This document shows, in pieces, positions 36,812-45,281 of a stretch of DNA of 64,000 bases (position 1 is its first letter; each line of letters opens with the position of its first letter). Made by a program: the position numbers and the translations under genes. Origin of the DNA: an uncultured Pelagibacteraceae bacterium (GTDB taxonomy: Bacteria > Pseudomonadota > Alphaproteobacteria > Pelagibacterales > Pelagibacteraceae); NCBI GenBank assembly GCA_902613755.1, contig CACMIH010000003.1, positions 62,001-126,000 of the forward strand, given 5' to 3'. The notes under the pieces are model-generated. The model was not told the DNA's origin. It saw only the letters and a program-made list of their open reading frames with translations, and did not search any database.

Positions 36812-37302
36812 TAAATTTTTATTTTTGTTTTTTTTTTAATTATTTTAAGCATAATTAAAAAATCTTTTTCCTTTAAAGCGATACATCCAACTGTAGGCTT
36901 GAAATCTTTAGTAAGGTGAATAAAAATACAACTACCTAGACCAGTAGTAGGTTTTTTAAAGTTATATTTAATTGGAATTAACAAATCATATTTGTAGTCT
37001 TTCCTTTTTAATTTTTCATGTTTAATCCTTTTTTCAATTTTAATAAGTTTGTTATATTTTTTTGGAAAACGAATATCATCACACCAACCCATATTTTTTT
37101 TAATTTCAATACACTTTAGTAATGTTGAAGGTTTCTGTTTACGATCTCTCCTAAAATAAAGATTTTCAATTTCAAAAGTTCCTTTAGGTGTTTTTTTATC
37201 ACCTTCTTTTTTATTTGCTGTTGTTCCTTTTTTCCCAATACAGCACCTAAATTTAAATTCATCTATTATAAGACTATGTTTATTTTTTACAAAAATTGTC
37301 AT
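36808..37302 (-). CDS. YkuD-family L,D-transpeptidase-like protein
   Basis: A 164-residue YkuD domain protein. The catalytic region is SCIFIHLTKDF followed by TVGCIALKEKDF, matching H...(S/T)xGC with the nucleophilic cysteine, and GTFEIENLYFRRDR is the upstream substrate block. The usual arginine after GC (GCxR) is alanine, as in the YafK-like branch. No signal peptide is seen, which is odd for a periplasmic peptidoglycan enzyme; the family also includes hydrolases of murein crosslinks. It is divergent from the OmpR-type gene with a 12-base gap. Confidence 0.82.
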   Translation of the reverse strand: MTIFVKNKHSLIIDEFKFRCCIGKKGTTANKKEGDKKTPKGTFEIENLYFRRDRKQKPSTLLKCIEIKKNMGWCDDIRFPKKYNKLIKIEKRIKHEKLKRKDYKYDLLIPIKYNFKKPTTGLGSCIFIHLTKDFKPTVGCIALKEKDFLIMLKIIKKKTKIKIY

Positions 37303-37314
37303 ATCCTCTTTTTC

Positions 37315-37878
37315 GTGAGTATTCAGAATTTAATAATATTTAAGTTTACCGGATTATATCGTATTCTTGAAGAGCTTAGTTTAGATTTAAATTTTAGGAT
37401 TACTTTCGCAGATAATTTAGTTTCTTTAAATCAAAAAGTAAAAAATTTAAATAATTTTTTAATTATATCAAATAAAAAATACCCAGACATTAATAATCAT
37501 TTTGTTTTAGATAATGAGCCTATTAATATCTTCAAATTGGTAGAAAAGATAAACATTGAATTTTTAAAAATACAATTTAGTAGCCAATCACAAGTAAGAG
37601 TAAAAAATTATACTATTGATTTAAATTCAAGAGAAATGTTTATCAATAATACCAAGCTTAAGTTGACTGAAAAAGAAATTAATACTATTACTTATTTATC
37701 TAAATTAAAAACACCAGTTAGTATTAATGAATTGCAAGAAAAAGTTTGGAGCTATCAGTCTGATATAGAAACTCATACGGTCGAAACTCATATTTATCGA
37801 TTGAGAAAAAAAATTTTTAATACATTTGATGATAATAAATTTATAATTAGTAAAAAAAATGGTTATCAAATCAAATAA
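37315..37878 (+). CDS. OmpR-type winged-helix regulator with degenerate receiver
   Basis: The C-terminal 90 residues are an OmpR/PhoB DNA-binding domain: LKLTEKEINTITYLSK, VSINELQEKVWSY and HTVETHIYRLRKKI (recognition helix), ending in the wing GYQIK. The N-terminal about 95 residues look like a shrunken receiver domain without the phospho-accepting aspartate (the place is NNFLIISNKK). So it is probably not controlled by a histidine kinase. An ATG at 37276 overlaps the transpeptidase gene; the GTG at 37315 gives a normal first strand (SIQNLIIF), so I prefer it. The arfA-like gene starts inside its last 20 bases. Confidence 0.78.
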   Translation: MSIQNLIIFKFTGLYRILEELSLDLNFRITFADNLVSLNQKVKNLNNFLIISNKKYPDINNHFVLDNEPINIFKLVEKINIEFLKIQFSSQSQVRVKNYTIDLNSREMFINNTKLKLTEKEINTITYLSKLKTPVSINELQEKVWSYQSDIETHTVETHIYRLRKKIFNTFDDNKFIISKKNGYQIK

Positions 37879-37978
37879 GAAAAACCCTATAGCTAAAGAT
37901 TTATTTACTAAAAAGTATAAACAAAAAATAGTTAAGCCCAAAAAAGGCAAGGGAAGTTTTAAAAGAAAGAAAATTTAA
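37859..37978 (+). CDS. arfA: ArfA-like alternative ribosome-rescue factor (39 residues)
   Basis: A very small gene with protein start MVIKSNKKNPIAKDLFTKKY and end VKPKKGKGSFKRKKI. The block KKGKGSFxRK, preceded by DLFxxKYxxKIVK, matches the ArfA signature (E. coli has NKKGKGSYMRK preceded by DPLFRQRVE). ArfA brings release factor 2 to ribosomes stalled on mRNAs without a stop codon and backs up tmRNA. It starts inside the 3' end of the OmpR-type gene in another frame (20-base overlap) and its stop overlaps the convergent kinase by 4 bases. An in-frame TAA at 37844 excludes a longer N-terminus. No strong hairpin of the kind that truncates E. coli arfA mRNA is visible. Confidence 0.8.
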   Translation: MVIKSNKKNPIAKDLFTKKYKQKIVKPKKGKGSFKRKKI

Positions 37979-38904
37979 AGTCTTGCACCGATTTGCTGTA
38001 TTACTCTAGATGACATTTCAGTACCCTTTTCCAGACAATCTTTCGTAGATAATTTATTGATGTATCCATGTAAAAATCCAGCTGCAAAAAGATCACCTGC
38101 ACCTGTAAGGTCAACAATTTTCAGATTTTTTTTTACATCACTTTCAAAAACTTCATTACCATTAATCGCAATAGCACCTTTTTCACCTCTAGTTACAATA
38201 ATTAATTTATTAAGTTGTTTTGAAAAGTTTACAACATCATCGAAATTTTTTGCTTCAATTAGTGAACTAATTTCTTGTTCATTAGCAAAAGTTATATCAA
38301 GTTTTTCTTTAACTAAATTTAAAAAATGAGGTTTATGCCTATCTACACAAAATAAGTCAGAAAGTGACATAGCTACTTTGTTTGCATTATTAATTGCTTT
38401 ATCGAATGCTTTCTTGGGTTCTCCTTCATCCCATAAGTAACCTTCTAAAAATATTATCTCACTTTTTTGAATTGCATCTTTACTAACATCTTCTTCATTA
38501 ATTTTTCCAGCTGTTCCTAAGAAAGTACACATTGTTCTTTCCGAGTCTGGCGTCACTAAAATTAAACATGTACCAGTTGGCAGTTCCTCTTTTTTTTTAG
38601 AATAAAAGTATTCTACATTTTCTTTTTTTAATCCTTCTTCATAGTTCCTACCAAATTCATCATCTGAAATTTTACCTATAAAGCCAGTTTTATTACCAAG
38701 CTGAGATATACCAACGATTGAGTTTGCAACAGATCCTCCAGAAACAGTTTTTTCGATTTTCAGATTTGCTAATAAATTTCTAAATTCATTTTCATGAAAA
38801 TATAATTTCATAGTACTTTTTGTAAGATTATTTTGAACAATAAAATTATCATCGACCTTACAAATGACATCTACTATTGCATTTCCTATCCCTAAAATTT
38901 TCAT
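37975..38904 (-). CDS. PfkB-family kinase, adenosine-kinase-like
   Basis: Ribokinase-fold sugar or nucleoside kinase. N-terminal ILGIGNAIVDVICKVDD, GGSVANSIVGISQLGNKTGFIG-type block (seen as SGGSVANSIVGISQLG), and the C-terminal PfkB signature VDLTGAGDLFAAGFLHGY with the catalytic Asp near residue 258. The start and length (309) are like the bacterial adenosine kinases in alphaproteobacteria, but PfkB substrates cannot be fixed from motifs alone. It is transcribed leftwards just upstream of nth, separated by one base. Confidence 0.88.
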   Translation of the reverse strand: MKILGIGNAIVDVICKVDDNFIVQNNLTKSTMKLYFHENEFRNLLANLKIEKTVSGGSVANSIVGISQLGNKTGFIGKISDDEFGRNYEEGLKKENVEYFYSKKKEELPTGTCLILVTPDSERTMCTFLGTAGKINEEDVSKDAIQKSEIIFLEGYLWDEGEPKKAFDKAINNANKVAMSLSDLFCVDRHKPHFLNLVKEKLDITFANEQEISSLIEAKNFDDVVNFSKQLNKLIIVTRGEKGAIAINGNEVFESDVKKNLKIVDLTGAGDLFAAGFLHGYINKLSTKDCLEKGTEMSSRVIQQIGARL

Positions 38905-38905
38905 A

Positions 38906-39559
38906 TTAAGCCTTTTTTGTAATAACAGGTTTTTTTCTATTTGGGTAGCAAGTAGTGCATATTTTGCAGGTTAATCCATAACAATCTCTTGCCTTACAAT
39001 ATTCCCTACCATAAAAAATTATTTGTAAATGAAGTTTAGACCAAGTTTTTTTAGGAAATATTCGTTTTAAATCTTTTTCAGTTTGCACAACATCTTTTCC
39101 TTTTGTTAAACCCCATCTTTGTGCAAGTCTATGAATATGAGTATCAACTGCAAAAGCTGGAAATCCAAAACCCTGAGACATCACCACGCTAGCTGTTTTA
39201 TGCCCTACGCCAGGTAGTTTTTCAAGCTCTTCAAAAGTTTTAGGTACCTTTCCATTATGTTTTTCTAAAACTTGTTTTGACATTAAATAAATACTTTTAG
39301 CTTTAACTCTAAATATACCAATTTTTTTGATTAATTTTTCAATTTTTTTTCTTCCTAATTTTACAAAATGCTCAGGTTTAAAATATTTTGGGTATATATC
39401 TTTTGTTACATTGTTAACATTTACATCTGTACATTGTGCTGAAAGAAGTACTGAAATTAATAGTGTAAAAGTATTTTTACTTTTTAGAGGAACTGGTGCT
39501 TTAGGATAAATTTTATTTAAAGTTTTTATAATAATTTTTGCTTTTTGTTTTTCATTCAT
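38906..39559 (-). CDS. nth: Endonuclease III (Nth)
   Basis: Base-excision repair glycosylase/AP lyase for oxidised pyrimidines. Helix-hairpin-helix LEKLPGVGHKTASVVMS with catalytic lysine, and FAVDTHIHRLAQR with the catalytic aspartate near residue 145. The Fe-S loop reads CKARDCYGLTCKICTTC: cysteines at relative positions 1, 6, 11, 14 and 17, whereas the classical motif is 1, 8, 11, 17. So the second ligand is Gly here and may be replaced by Cys6 or Cys14. At 217 residues it is normal. The start touches dapB. Confidence 0.95.
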   Translation of the reverse strand: MNEKQKAKIIIKTLNKIYPKAPVPLKSKNTFTLLISVLLSAQCTDVNVNNVTKDIYPKYFKPEHFVKLGRKKIEKLIKKIGIFRVKAKSIYLMSKQVLEKHNGKVPKTFEELEKLPGVGHKTASVVMSQGFGFPAFAVDTHIHRLAQRWGLTKGKDVVQTEKDLKRIFPKKTWSKLHLQIIFYGREYCKARDCYGLTCKICTTCYPNRKKPVITKKA

Positions 39560-40335
39560 TATGAAAAGTTAAGCAAATCTCTCATAGAATATAATCCTGG
39601 TTTTTTTTTAATTAACCATCTCGAGGCAGTTAAAGCTCCATCAGAGTAAAGTGCTCTATCAAAAGCTTCATGATTTAATGTTATTATTTCTTTTCCACTT
39701 GAGAATTTTACTTCATGCTCTCCAATAATTTCACCTTTTCTTATTGAGTTAAAATTGATTTTTTTTCCATAAGGAAAAGATTTTTTATTTAAAAATTTTT
39801 TACCAATTAAATTATATAAATTTTTATTTTTTCCATCAGCAATTCCTTTACCAAGCATTAAAGCAGTACCAGATGGATAATCTTTTTTGTGTTTATGGTG
39901 CACTTCAAATATTTTACTAAAGTATTCATCGCTTAATGATTTAGAAGTTATTTCAGTTAAATACATTAATAAATTTACACCCAGACTCATATTTCCAGCT
40001 TTTAGAATAGGTATTTTTCTTGAATATTTTTTAATTTGATTTTCTTGTGCTCTGGTAAAGCCAGTTGTGCCAATTACTACTTTTTTCCTTAATTTTGACG
40101 CTATTTTGAGTATTTCAAGAGTACAATTTGGTACCGTAAAATCAATAATTACATCAGTTTTTTTAAAGGCTTTATCAGAATTTAATTCAGGTTTAATTCC
40201 ATTAAATTTTTTTTTAACTAATCTATTCTCTGTAAGTGTAACTAATTTAAAATTTTTATTTTTCTTTGATGACTTGATAAGTTGTTGACCCATCCTTCCC
40301 ATGCAACCTGAAATAGCTAAATTAATTTTTTTCAT
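39559..40335 (-). CDS. dapB: 4-hydroxy-tetrahydrodipicolinate reductase DapB
   Basis: Second committed step to diaminopimelate and lysine. NAD(P)-binding LAISGCMGRMGQQLIKSS at the N-terminus, VIGTTGFTRAQ and the catalytic/substrate block VHHKHKKDYPSGTALMLG near residue 155 (HH.kKkD.PSGTA). At 258 residues it is full length. It overlaps the 2H phosphoesterase start region upstream by 14 bases and shares a base with nth. Confidence 0.97.
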   Translation of the reverse strand: MKKINLAISGCMGRMGQQLIKSSKKNKNFKLVTLTENRLVKKKFNGIKPELNSDKAFKKTDVIIDFTVPNCTLEILKIASKLRKKVVIGTTGFTRAQENQIKKYSRKIPILKAGNMSLGVNLLMYLTEITSKSLSDEYFSKIFEVHHKHKKDYPSGTALMLGKGIADGKNKNLYNLIGKKFLNKKSFPYGKKINFNSIRKGEIIGEHEVKFSSGKEIITLNHEAFDRALYSDGALTASRWLIKKKPGLYSMRDLLNFS

Positions 40336-40864
40336 TTTTTAATTTTATAGTTTTAATAATTTTCCATTTATTAATTTTTTCATTAACATCTACAATACAT
40401 AATTTATCTATTGTAACCAACCTATTTAATTTTGGTAATTTTTTTATTATTGCTTCTTTTGTCTTGTTATCTTTTGTTCCGTAATAGAGACTTATGTGAG
40501 GATTGTATTTTTTATTTTGCTTTTTATAGTTTGTTTTAGAAAATCTATTCTTAGCTTCAATTAATTCTTTTGTCTTTTTTACTTCAATATAAAATGATGT
40601 GAATTTTTGATTAGTTAATTTATATTTAATCAATAAAATTTTGAATTTATTGATCTTTCTAGAAATTTTTTCAATTTTTTCCAATTCTTCTTTATTTGGT
40701 TTTAAGAATGGACCAATTGTTGTTAAATGAATTGAAAAATTAGGTCCTTTAAGATGATTATTTACAATTCTCTTTATCTTATTTAGTTTTTGATTATCAA
40801 ATTTTGAAAATTGAAACCATATCCAGTAGGCTTTACTGATTCTTTTTTTTGTTTCTTTTTTCAA
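40322..40864 (-). CDS. 2H phosphoesterase (LigT/CPDase-like)
   Basis: A 180-residue protein with the two HxT/S motifs of the 2H phosphoesterase superfamily: SIHLTTIGPFL near residue 41 and NPHISLYYG near residue 124. The family includes RNA 2',3'-cyclic phosphodiesterases and 2'-5' RNA ligases, so an RNA-end or nucleotide cyclic-phosphate hydrolase is likely; the substrate is unknown. It is read leftwards between dnaJ (2-base gap) and dapB (14-base overlap), so it may ride on the heat-shock transcript. Confidence 0.82.
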   Translation of the reverse strand: MKKETKKRISKAYWIWFQFSKFDNQKLNKIKRIVNNHLKGPNFSIHLTTIGPFLKPNKEELEKIEKISRKINKFKILLIKYKLTNQKFTSFYIEVKKTKELIEAKNRFSKTNYKKQNKKYNPHISLYYGTKDNKTKEAIIKKLPKLNRLVTIDKLCIVDVNEKINKWKIIKTIKLKNEKN

Positions 40865-40866
40865 TG

Positions 40867-41994
40867 TTATCTCTTCCAGAAGTCTTTAGCTTTTTGAAAA
40901 AATTTTTTAATACTGGGGTTAGATTTATCGTTTTCTATCTCTCTAAATTGTTCAAGTAATTCTTTCTGTTTTTTATTTAAGTATACAGGTACTTCTGTTT
41001 TTACCTGGACATATAAGTCGCCAAAATCACCTCTTCTCATAAATGGCATTCCTTTACCCTTTAGTCTAAATTGTTTACCATTTTGAGTTCCATCAGGAAT
41101 CTTTATTTTAGCTTTTCCACCATCAATAGTTGGAATTTCAATAGTGGTACCTAATGCTGCATCTGCAAAAGAAAGTGGAATTTCAAAAAATAAATTTTCA
41201 TCTGATCTTTTAAATAAGTTGTGAGAGTTAACGTTAATAAATAAATACAGATCACCTGTTGCTCCACCCCTGGTTCCTGCTTCACCTTTTCCCGCAAGTC
41301 TTATTCTAGTCCCATCATCTACACCTTTTGGAATTGTTACAGATATTCTTTTTGAAGCTTGTTTTTTACCCTGGCCATTACAATCGTTACAAGGATTAGT
41401 AATTTCTTCGCCATTCCCATTACATTGAGGACAGGTTTGTTGGACAGTAAAGAAGCCTTGATTGGATCTTATCCTTCCATTTCCTCCACAATATGAACAT
41501 CTATCAGGCGAATAACCTGGTTTAGATCCATTACCTTTGCAAGTTCCACATTGTTCTGATGTTGAAAATTTAATATCCTGTTTTTTTCCTTGGTAAGCTT
41601 CTTCTAACGAGATAGATAAATCATATCTCAAGTCAGAACCTCTATTATTTGATTTTCTACTTCTCGATCTTCCACCTCCCCCAAAATCTCCAAAAAAATC
41701 TTCAAATATATCCGAAAAATCTGCTCCACTGAAACCACCAAATCCTCCACCAGGTCTACCCCCACTATTTTCAAAAGCTGCATGACCAAAGTTATCGTAG
41801 TTTTGTTTCTTCTCTTTGTCCGAAAGTATTCCGTAAGCTTCACTAGCTTCTTTAAATTTTTCTTCAGCCTTAGAGTCTCCAGGATTTTTGTCAGGATGAT
41901 ATTTAACAGCTAGTTTTCTATATGCGGATTTTAACTCGTCAGGACTTGCGCTTTTATTAACGCCTAGGATATCGTAATAGTCTCGTTTAGCCAT
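40867..41994 (-). CDS. dnaJ: Chaperone DnaJ
   Basis: Class A J-protein that delivers clients to DnaK. J-domain start [20 protein letters not shown] with HPD in [11 protein letters not shown] near residue 34. Gly/Phe-rich linker ([19 protein letters not shown]), four CxxCxGxG zinc repeats ([32 protein letters not shown]), then the C-terminal client domains. An adjacent ATG (41997) gives one extra Met; the second is used here. 375 residues. It follows dnaK after 29 bases. Confidence 0.98.
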   Translation of the reverse strand: MAKRDYYDILGVNKSASPDELKSAYRKLAVKYHPDKNPGDSKAEEKFKEASEAYGILSDKEKKQNYDNFGHAAFENSGGRPGGGFGGFSGADFSDIFEDFFGDFGGGGRSRSRKSNNRGSDLRYDLSISLEEAYQGKKQDIKFSTSEQCGTCKGNGSKPGYSPDRCSYCGGNGRIRSNQGFFTVQQTCPQCNGNGEEITNPCNDCNGQGKKQASKRISVTIPKGVDDGTRIRLAGKGEAGTRGGATGDLYLFINVNSHNLFKRSDENLFFEIPLSFADAALGTTIEIPTIDGGKAKIKIPDGTQNGKQFRLKGKGMPFMRRGDFGDLYVQVKTEVPVYLNKKQKELLEQFREIENDKSNPSIKKFFQKAKDFWKR

Positions 41995-42023
41995 CAAATT
42001 ACCCCAGACAATTAAATGTCAGT

Positions 42024-43949
42024 TTAAGCGCTTTTTTCTTTATTTTCGTCTTTTACTTCTTCGAAATCAGCATCAACAACATTCTCGTCTTTTTTACCTG
42101 AATCATCTCCACCATCATCTTTTCCAGAATCTGGTTTTGCACTTTGTTGTGATTTATAGATCGCTTCTCCAAGTTTCATTGAAGCCTGAACCAAAACTTC
42201 AGTTTTTTTCTTAATATCTTCAATATTTTCACTTTTTAATGCTTCTTTTACAGCAGTTGATGCATCTTCAATTGCTTTTTTCTCTGCATCAGAAATCTTT
42301 GATCCATGCTCTTTTAAATTCTTTTCAGTAGAGTGAATTAAAGTATCTGCTTGGTTTCTAACATCAACAGACTCTCTTTTCTTTTTATCAGCCTCTTTAT
42401 TAGCCTCTGCATCTTTAACCATTTTTTCGATTTCTTCATCACTTAATCCACCTGAAGCTTGAATCTGAATTTTTTGTTCTTTACCAGTTCCTTTATCTTT
42501 TGCTGAGACATTTACTATACCATTAGCATCAATATCAAATGTAACTTCAATTTGAGGCACTCCTCTTGGCGCTGGTGCAATACCCACTAATTCAAAATTA
42601 CCTAAAGCTTTATTATCAGCTGCCATTTCCCTCTCACCTTGTAGAACTCTAATAGATACAGCAGGTTGATTATCTTCAGCAGTTGAGAAAACTTGGCTTT
42701 TTTTAGTTGGTATTGTTGTGTTTTTATCAATCAGTTTTGTAGAAACTCCTCCAAGTGTTTCGATACCAAGTGATAGTGGAGTTACATCTAATAGAAGCAC
42801 GTCTTTGACATCACCTTGTAATACACCTGCTTGAATAGCAGCTCCCATTGCAACTACCTCATCAGGATTTACACTCTTATTAGGATCTTTTCCAAAAAAG
42901 TTTTTAACTTCTTCAATTACTTTTGGCATTCTAGTCATACCACCAACCATAACTACTTCATCAATTTCACTTGCAGTAATTCCAGCATCTTTTAATGCAG
43001 TTTTACATGGGGGCACAGTTCTAGCAATTAAGTCTTCAACTAAAGCTTCAAGTTTTGCCCTAGTCATTTTTAAATTAATATGTTTTGGACCTGTTTTGTC
43101 TGCTGTAATAAACGGCAGGTTTATATCTGTTTGTTCTGCAGATGATAATTCTATTTTTGCTTTTTCAGCAGCTTCTTTCAACCTTTGTAAAGCAAGTTTG
43201 TCTGACTTTAGATCTATTCCGTTATCTTTTTTAAATTCTGAAATTAAATAATCAACAACAGCATTGTCAAAATCTTCACCACCTAAAAATGTGTCACCAT
43301 TAGTTGATTTAACTTCAAATACTCCATCGCCTAATTCCAAAATTGATACATCAAATGTTCCACCACCTAAATCATAAACGGCAATTTTTTTATTTTGTTT
43401 TTTATCCAAACCATAAGCTAGAGATGCAGCTGTTGGTTCGTTTATAATTCTTAAAACCTCTAATCCAGCAATCTTTCCTGCATCTTTTGTTGCTTGTCTT
43501 TGTGCATCGTTAAAATATGCGGGTACTGTTATTACAGCTTTTGTTACAGCTTGACCCAAATATTTTTCAGCTGTTTCTTTCATTTTTTGTAAAATAAATG
43601 CAGATATTTGAGATGGAGAATATTTTTCTCCTTTTGATTCAATCCAGGCATCGCCTTTTTCAGAGTTTACTATTTTAAATGGCGCTGCTTCTATATCTTT
43701 TTTAACTGTTGGATCATCAAAATTTCTTCCGATCAATCTTTTAACGGCAAAGATTGTATTTTCAGGATTTGTAACAGCTTGTCTTTTTGCTGGTTGTCCA
43801 ATTAGTTTTTCATTTTCGTCAGTAAAGGCAACCACTGAAGGTGTTGTTCTTGCTCCCTCAGCATTCTCTAAAACCTTAGCTTGTGTTCCTTCCATAATGG
43901 CAACACATGAATTTGTTGTTCCTAAGTCTATTCCAATAATTTTACTCAT
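42024..43949 (-). CDS. dnaK: Chaperone DnaK (Hsp70)
   Basis: Hsp70 ATPase chaperone. Start [19 protein letters not shown], phosphate-binding [28 protein letters not shown], linker [16 protein letters not shown], substrate-binding beta domain, helical lid, and an acidic tail [11 protein letters not shown]. At 641 residues it is full length. A ribosome site AAGGAG precedes the start, together with its own probable heat-shock promoter in the 63-base gap after grpE. Confidence 0.99.
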   Translation of the reverse strand: MSKIIGIDLGTTNSCVAIMEGTQAKVLENAEGARTTPSVVAFTDENEKLIGQPAKRQAVTNPENTIFAVKRLIGRNFDDPTVKKDIEAAPFKIVNSEKGDAWIESKGEKYSPSQISAFILQKMKETAEKYLGQAVTKAVITVPAYFNDAQRQATKDAGKIAGLEVLRIINEPTAASLAYGLDKKQNKKIAVYDLGGGTFDVSILELGDGVFEVKSTNGDTFLGGEDFDNAVVDYLISEFKKDNGIDLKSDKLALQRLKEAAEKAKIELSSAEQTDINLPFITADKTGPKHINLKMTRAKLEALVEDLIARTVPPCKTALKDAGITASEIDEVVMVGGMTRMPKVIEEVKNFFGKDPNKSVNPDEVVAMGAAIQAGVLQGDVKDVLLLDVTPLSLGIETLGGVSTKLIDKNTTIPTKKSQVFSTAEDNQPAVSIRVLQGEREMAADNKALGNFELVGIAPAPRGVPQIEVTFDIDANGIVNVSAKDKGTGKEQKIQIQASGGLSDEEIEKMVKDAEANKEADKKKRESVDVRNQADTLIHSTEKNLKEHGSKISDAEKKAIEDASTAVKEALKSENIEDIKKKTEVLVQASMKLGEAIYKSQQSAKPDSGKDDGGDDSGKKDENVVDADFEEVKDENKEKSA

Positions 43950-43972
43950 AATATTAACTTCTCTCCTTCGTC

Positions 43973-44000
43973 ATATAGGGTTTAAATGTGAAACTACAAG
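43973..44000 (-). promoter_or_regulatory. Probable sigma-32 promoter of dnaK
   Basis: Read on the minus strand: CTTG (44000-43997), 16 bases, CCCTATAT (43980-43973). It fits the alphaproteobacterial RpoH pattern CTTG-N16-18-CYTATnT and lies between grpE and dnaK, so dnaK-dnaJ can be transcribed without grpE. A 24-base stretch with AAGGAG follows before the ATG. Confidence 0.6.
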
Positions 44001-44012
44001 TTGATCTCATAA

Positions 44013-44642
44013 TTATTTATTCTCTGAATTTTCTTGAATTTCACTAGTTTTTTCCTCTTTTTTTGTAACTTTTTTTGATACTCCAACTAATGAAGGTCTA
44101 AGTAGCCTATCTTTAATAGTAAATCCTTTTTGAATTTCTTGGATTATTGTTCCAGGTTCTTTCGTATCATCTTCTATTTCCATCATTGCTTGATGGAAGT
44201 TTGGATCTAGTTTTTTATTAATACTATCAATTGGTTTAATGTTATTTTTCTCAAAAATAGAGATTAAATCTTTTTTTATTATATCTAAGTGTTCAAGTGT
44301 CTTCTTTAATGCCTCAGTTTCTTTTAACTTATCGTCACTTTCTAAAACATGCTTAGAACGATCTAAGTTATCAATTAAATTTAATGCTTCTTTAGCAAAG
44401 CTATAGCCACCATACTCAAAAGCATCTTCTTTTTCTTTTTCAAATCTTCTTCGTTGATTTTCCATTTCAGCAAAAGTTCTTGCTAATTTATCTTCTAGTT
44501 CAGCAATTTTTTCTTCAGGGGTTGGTTCTTTAATTTCTTCTTTATTTTCTTCGGACAAGTTTTCTTCAGGTTTCTCAGTTTCTTTTACTGCATCCTGATT
44601 TTGCTCTGCTGAAGTATTATTTTGGTTTTCTTCTTTTTCCAT
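44013..44642 (-). CDS. grpE: Nucleotide exchange factor GrpE
   Basis: Releases ADP from DnaK. The N-terminal about 50 residues are acidic and low-complexity (many Glu, Asn, Lys). A long coiled coil follows (AELEDKLARTFAEMENQRRRFEKEKEDA as a heptad run; core shown: EMENQRRRFEKEKEDA). The C-terminal beta domain has LDPNFHQAMMEIED and GTIIQEIQKGFTIKDRLLRP in parts, ending LVGVSKK. At 209 residues it is typical. First gene of grpE-dnaK-dnaJ, divergent from rdgB with a 36-base gap. Confidence 0.97.
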   Translation of the reverse strand: MEKEENQNNTSAEQNQDAVKETEKPEENLSEENKEEIKEPTPEEKIAELEDKLARTFAEMENQRRRFEKEKEDAFEYGGYSFAKEALNLIDNLDRSKHVLESDDKLKETEALKKTLEHLDIIKKDLISIFEKNNIKPIDSINKKLDPNFHQAMMEIEDDTKEPGTIIQEIQKGFTIKDRLLRPSLVGVSKKVTKKEEKTSEIQENSENK

Positions 44643-44650
44643 AATCTCTT

Positions 44651-44678
44651 ATATGGTAAGGATTTTAGTAATTTCTAG
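44651..44678 (-). promoter_or_regulatory. Probable sigma-32 promoter of grpE-dnaK-dnaJ
   Basis: Minus strand: CTAGAAA (44678-44672), 14 bases, ACCATAT (44657-44651), then 8 bases to the grpE ATG (44642). It has the same elements, spacing and closeness to the start codon as the hslV promoter. The -35 element abuts the divergent rdgB ATG at 44679. Confidence 0.65.
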
Positions 44679-45281
44679 ATGTCTAAAATAAAAATTAATA
44701 AATTACTCATTGGTACTAATAACAATGGTAAACTAAGAGAAATCAAGAGTTTATTGCCAAAAAAGATCAAAATTCATTCTACATCGGAATTTAATCTTAA
44801 AAGTCCAGTTGAAAATGGTAAAACATTTAAAGAAAACTCATTAATAAAGTCTAAATATTTCTCTAAAAAAACAGGTCTATTATGTTTGGCCGATGATTCA
44901 GGTTTGGAAATAGATTTTTTGGATAAAAATCCTGGAATTTACTCTGCAAGGTGGGGAGGGAAGCAAGGAGATTTTAGCAAAGCCATAAAAAAAGTTTATA
45001 GGGAATTAAATAAAAAAGATGGGAATTGGAAAAATAAAAAAATTAAAGCTAGATTTATTTGTGCTCTCTCTATTTCATATTTAAATAAAAAAATTGCTTG
45101 CGTGCAAGGAAAAGTTGAGGGTCGTATTTCAAATGAACCAAAAGGAAAAAATGGATTTGGTTATGATCCAATTTTCATACCTTATAAAAAAAGACAAACC
45201 TTTGGACAAATGAAGCCATCTAGAAAATATAAGATAGATCATAGATATCAAGCTTTTAAAAAAATTAGAAAATTTTTATAA
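44679..45281 (+). CDS. rdgB: RdgB/HAM1-family non-canonical purine NTP pyrophosphatase
   Basis: Hydrolyses dITP, dXTP and ITP to keep deaminated purines out of DNA. Start LLIGTNNNGKLREIKSLL (TnN..K..E), catalytic block CLADDSGLEIDFLDKNPGIYSARWGG (seen in parts: LADDSGLEIDFL, PGIYSARWGG), and C-terminal GFGYDPIFIP and H.YQAF (HRYQAFKKI). At 200 residues it is full length. It is divergent from grpE and overlaps the LpoA-like gene by 17 bases at the 3' ends. Confidence 0.96.
   Translation: MSKIKINKLLIGTNNNGKLREIKSLLPKKIKIHSTSEFNLKSPVENGKTFKENSLIKSKYFSKKTGLLCLADDSGLEIDFLDKNPGIYSARWGGKQGDFSKAIKKVYRELNKKDGNWKNKKIKARFICALSISYLNKKIACVQGKVEGRISNEPKGKNGFGYDPIFIPYKKRQTFGQMKPSRKYKIDHRYQAFKKIRKFL

Noticed and set aside
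37276-37314. ATG start of the OmpR-type regulator at 37276
   Set aside because: It overlaps the divergent transpeptidase start by 27 bases and adds residues unlike a receiver first strand.
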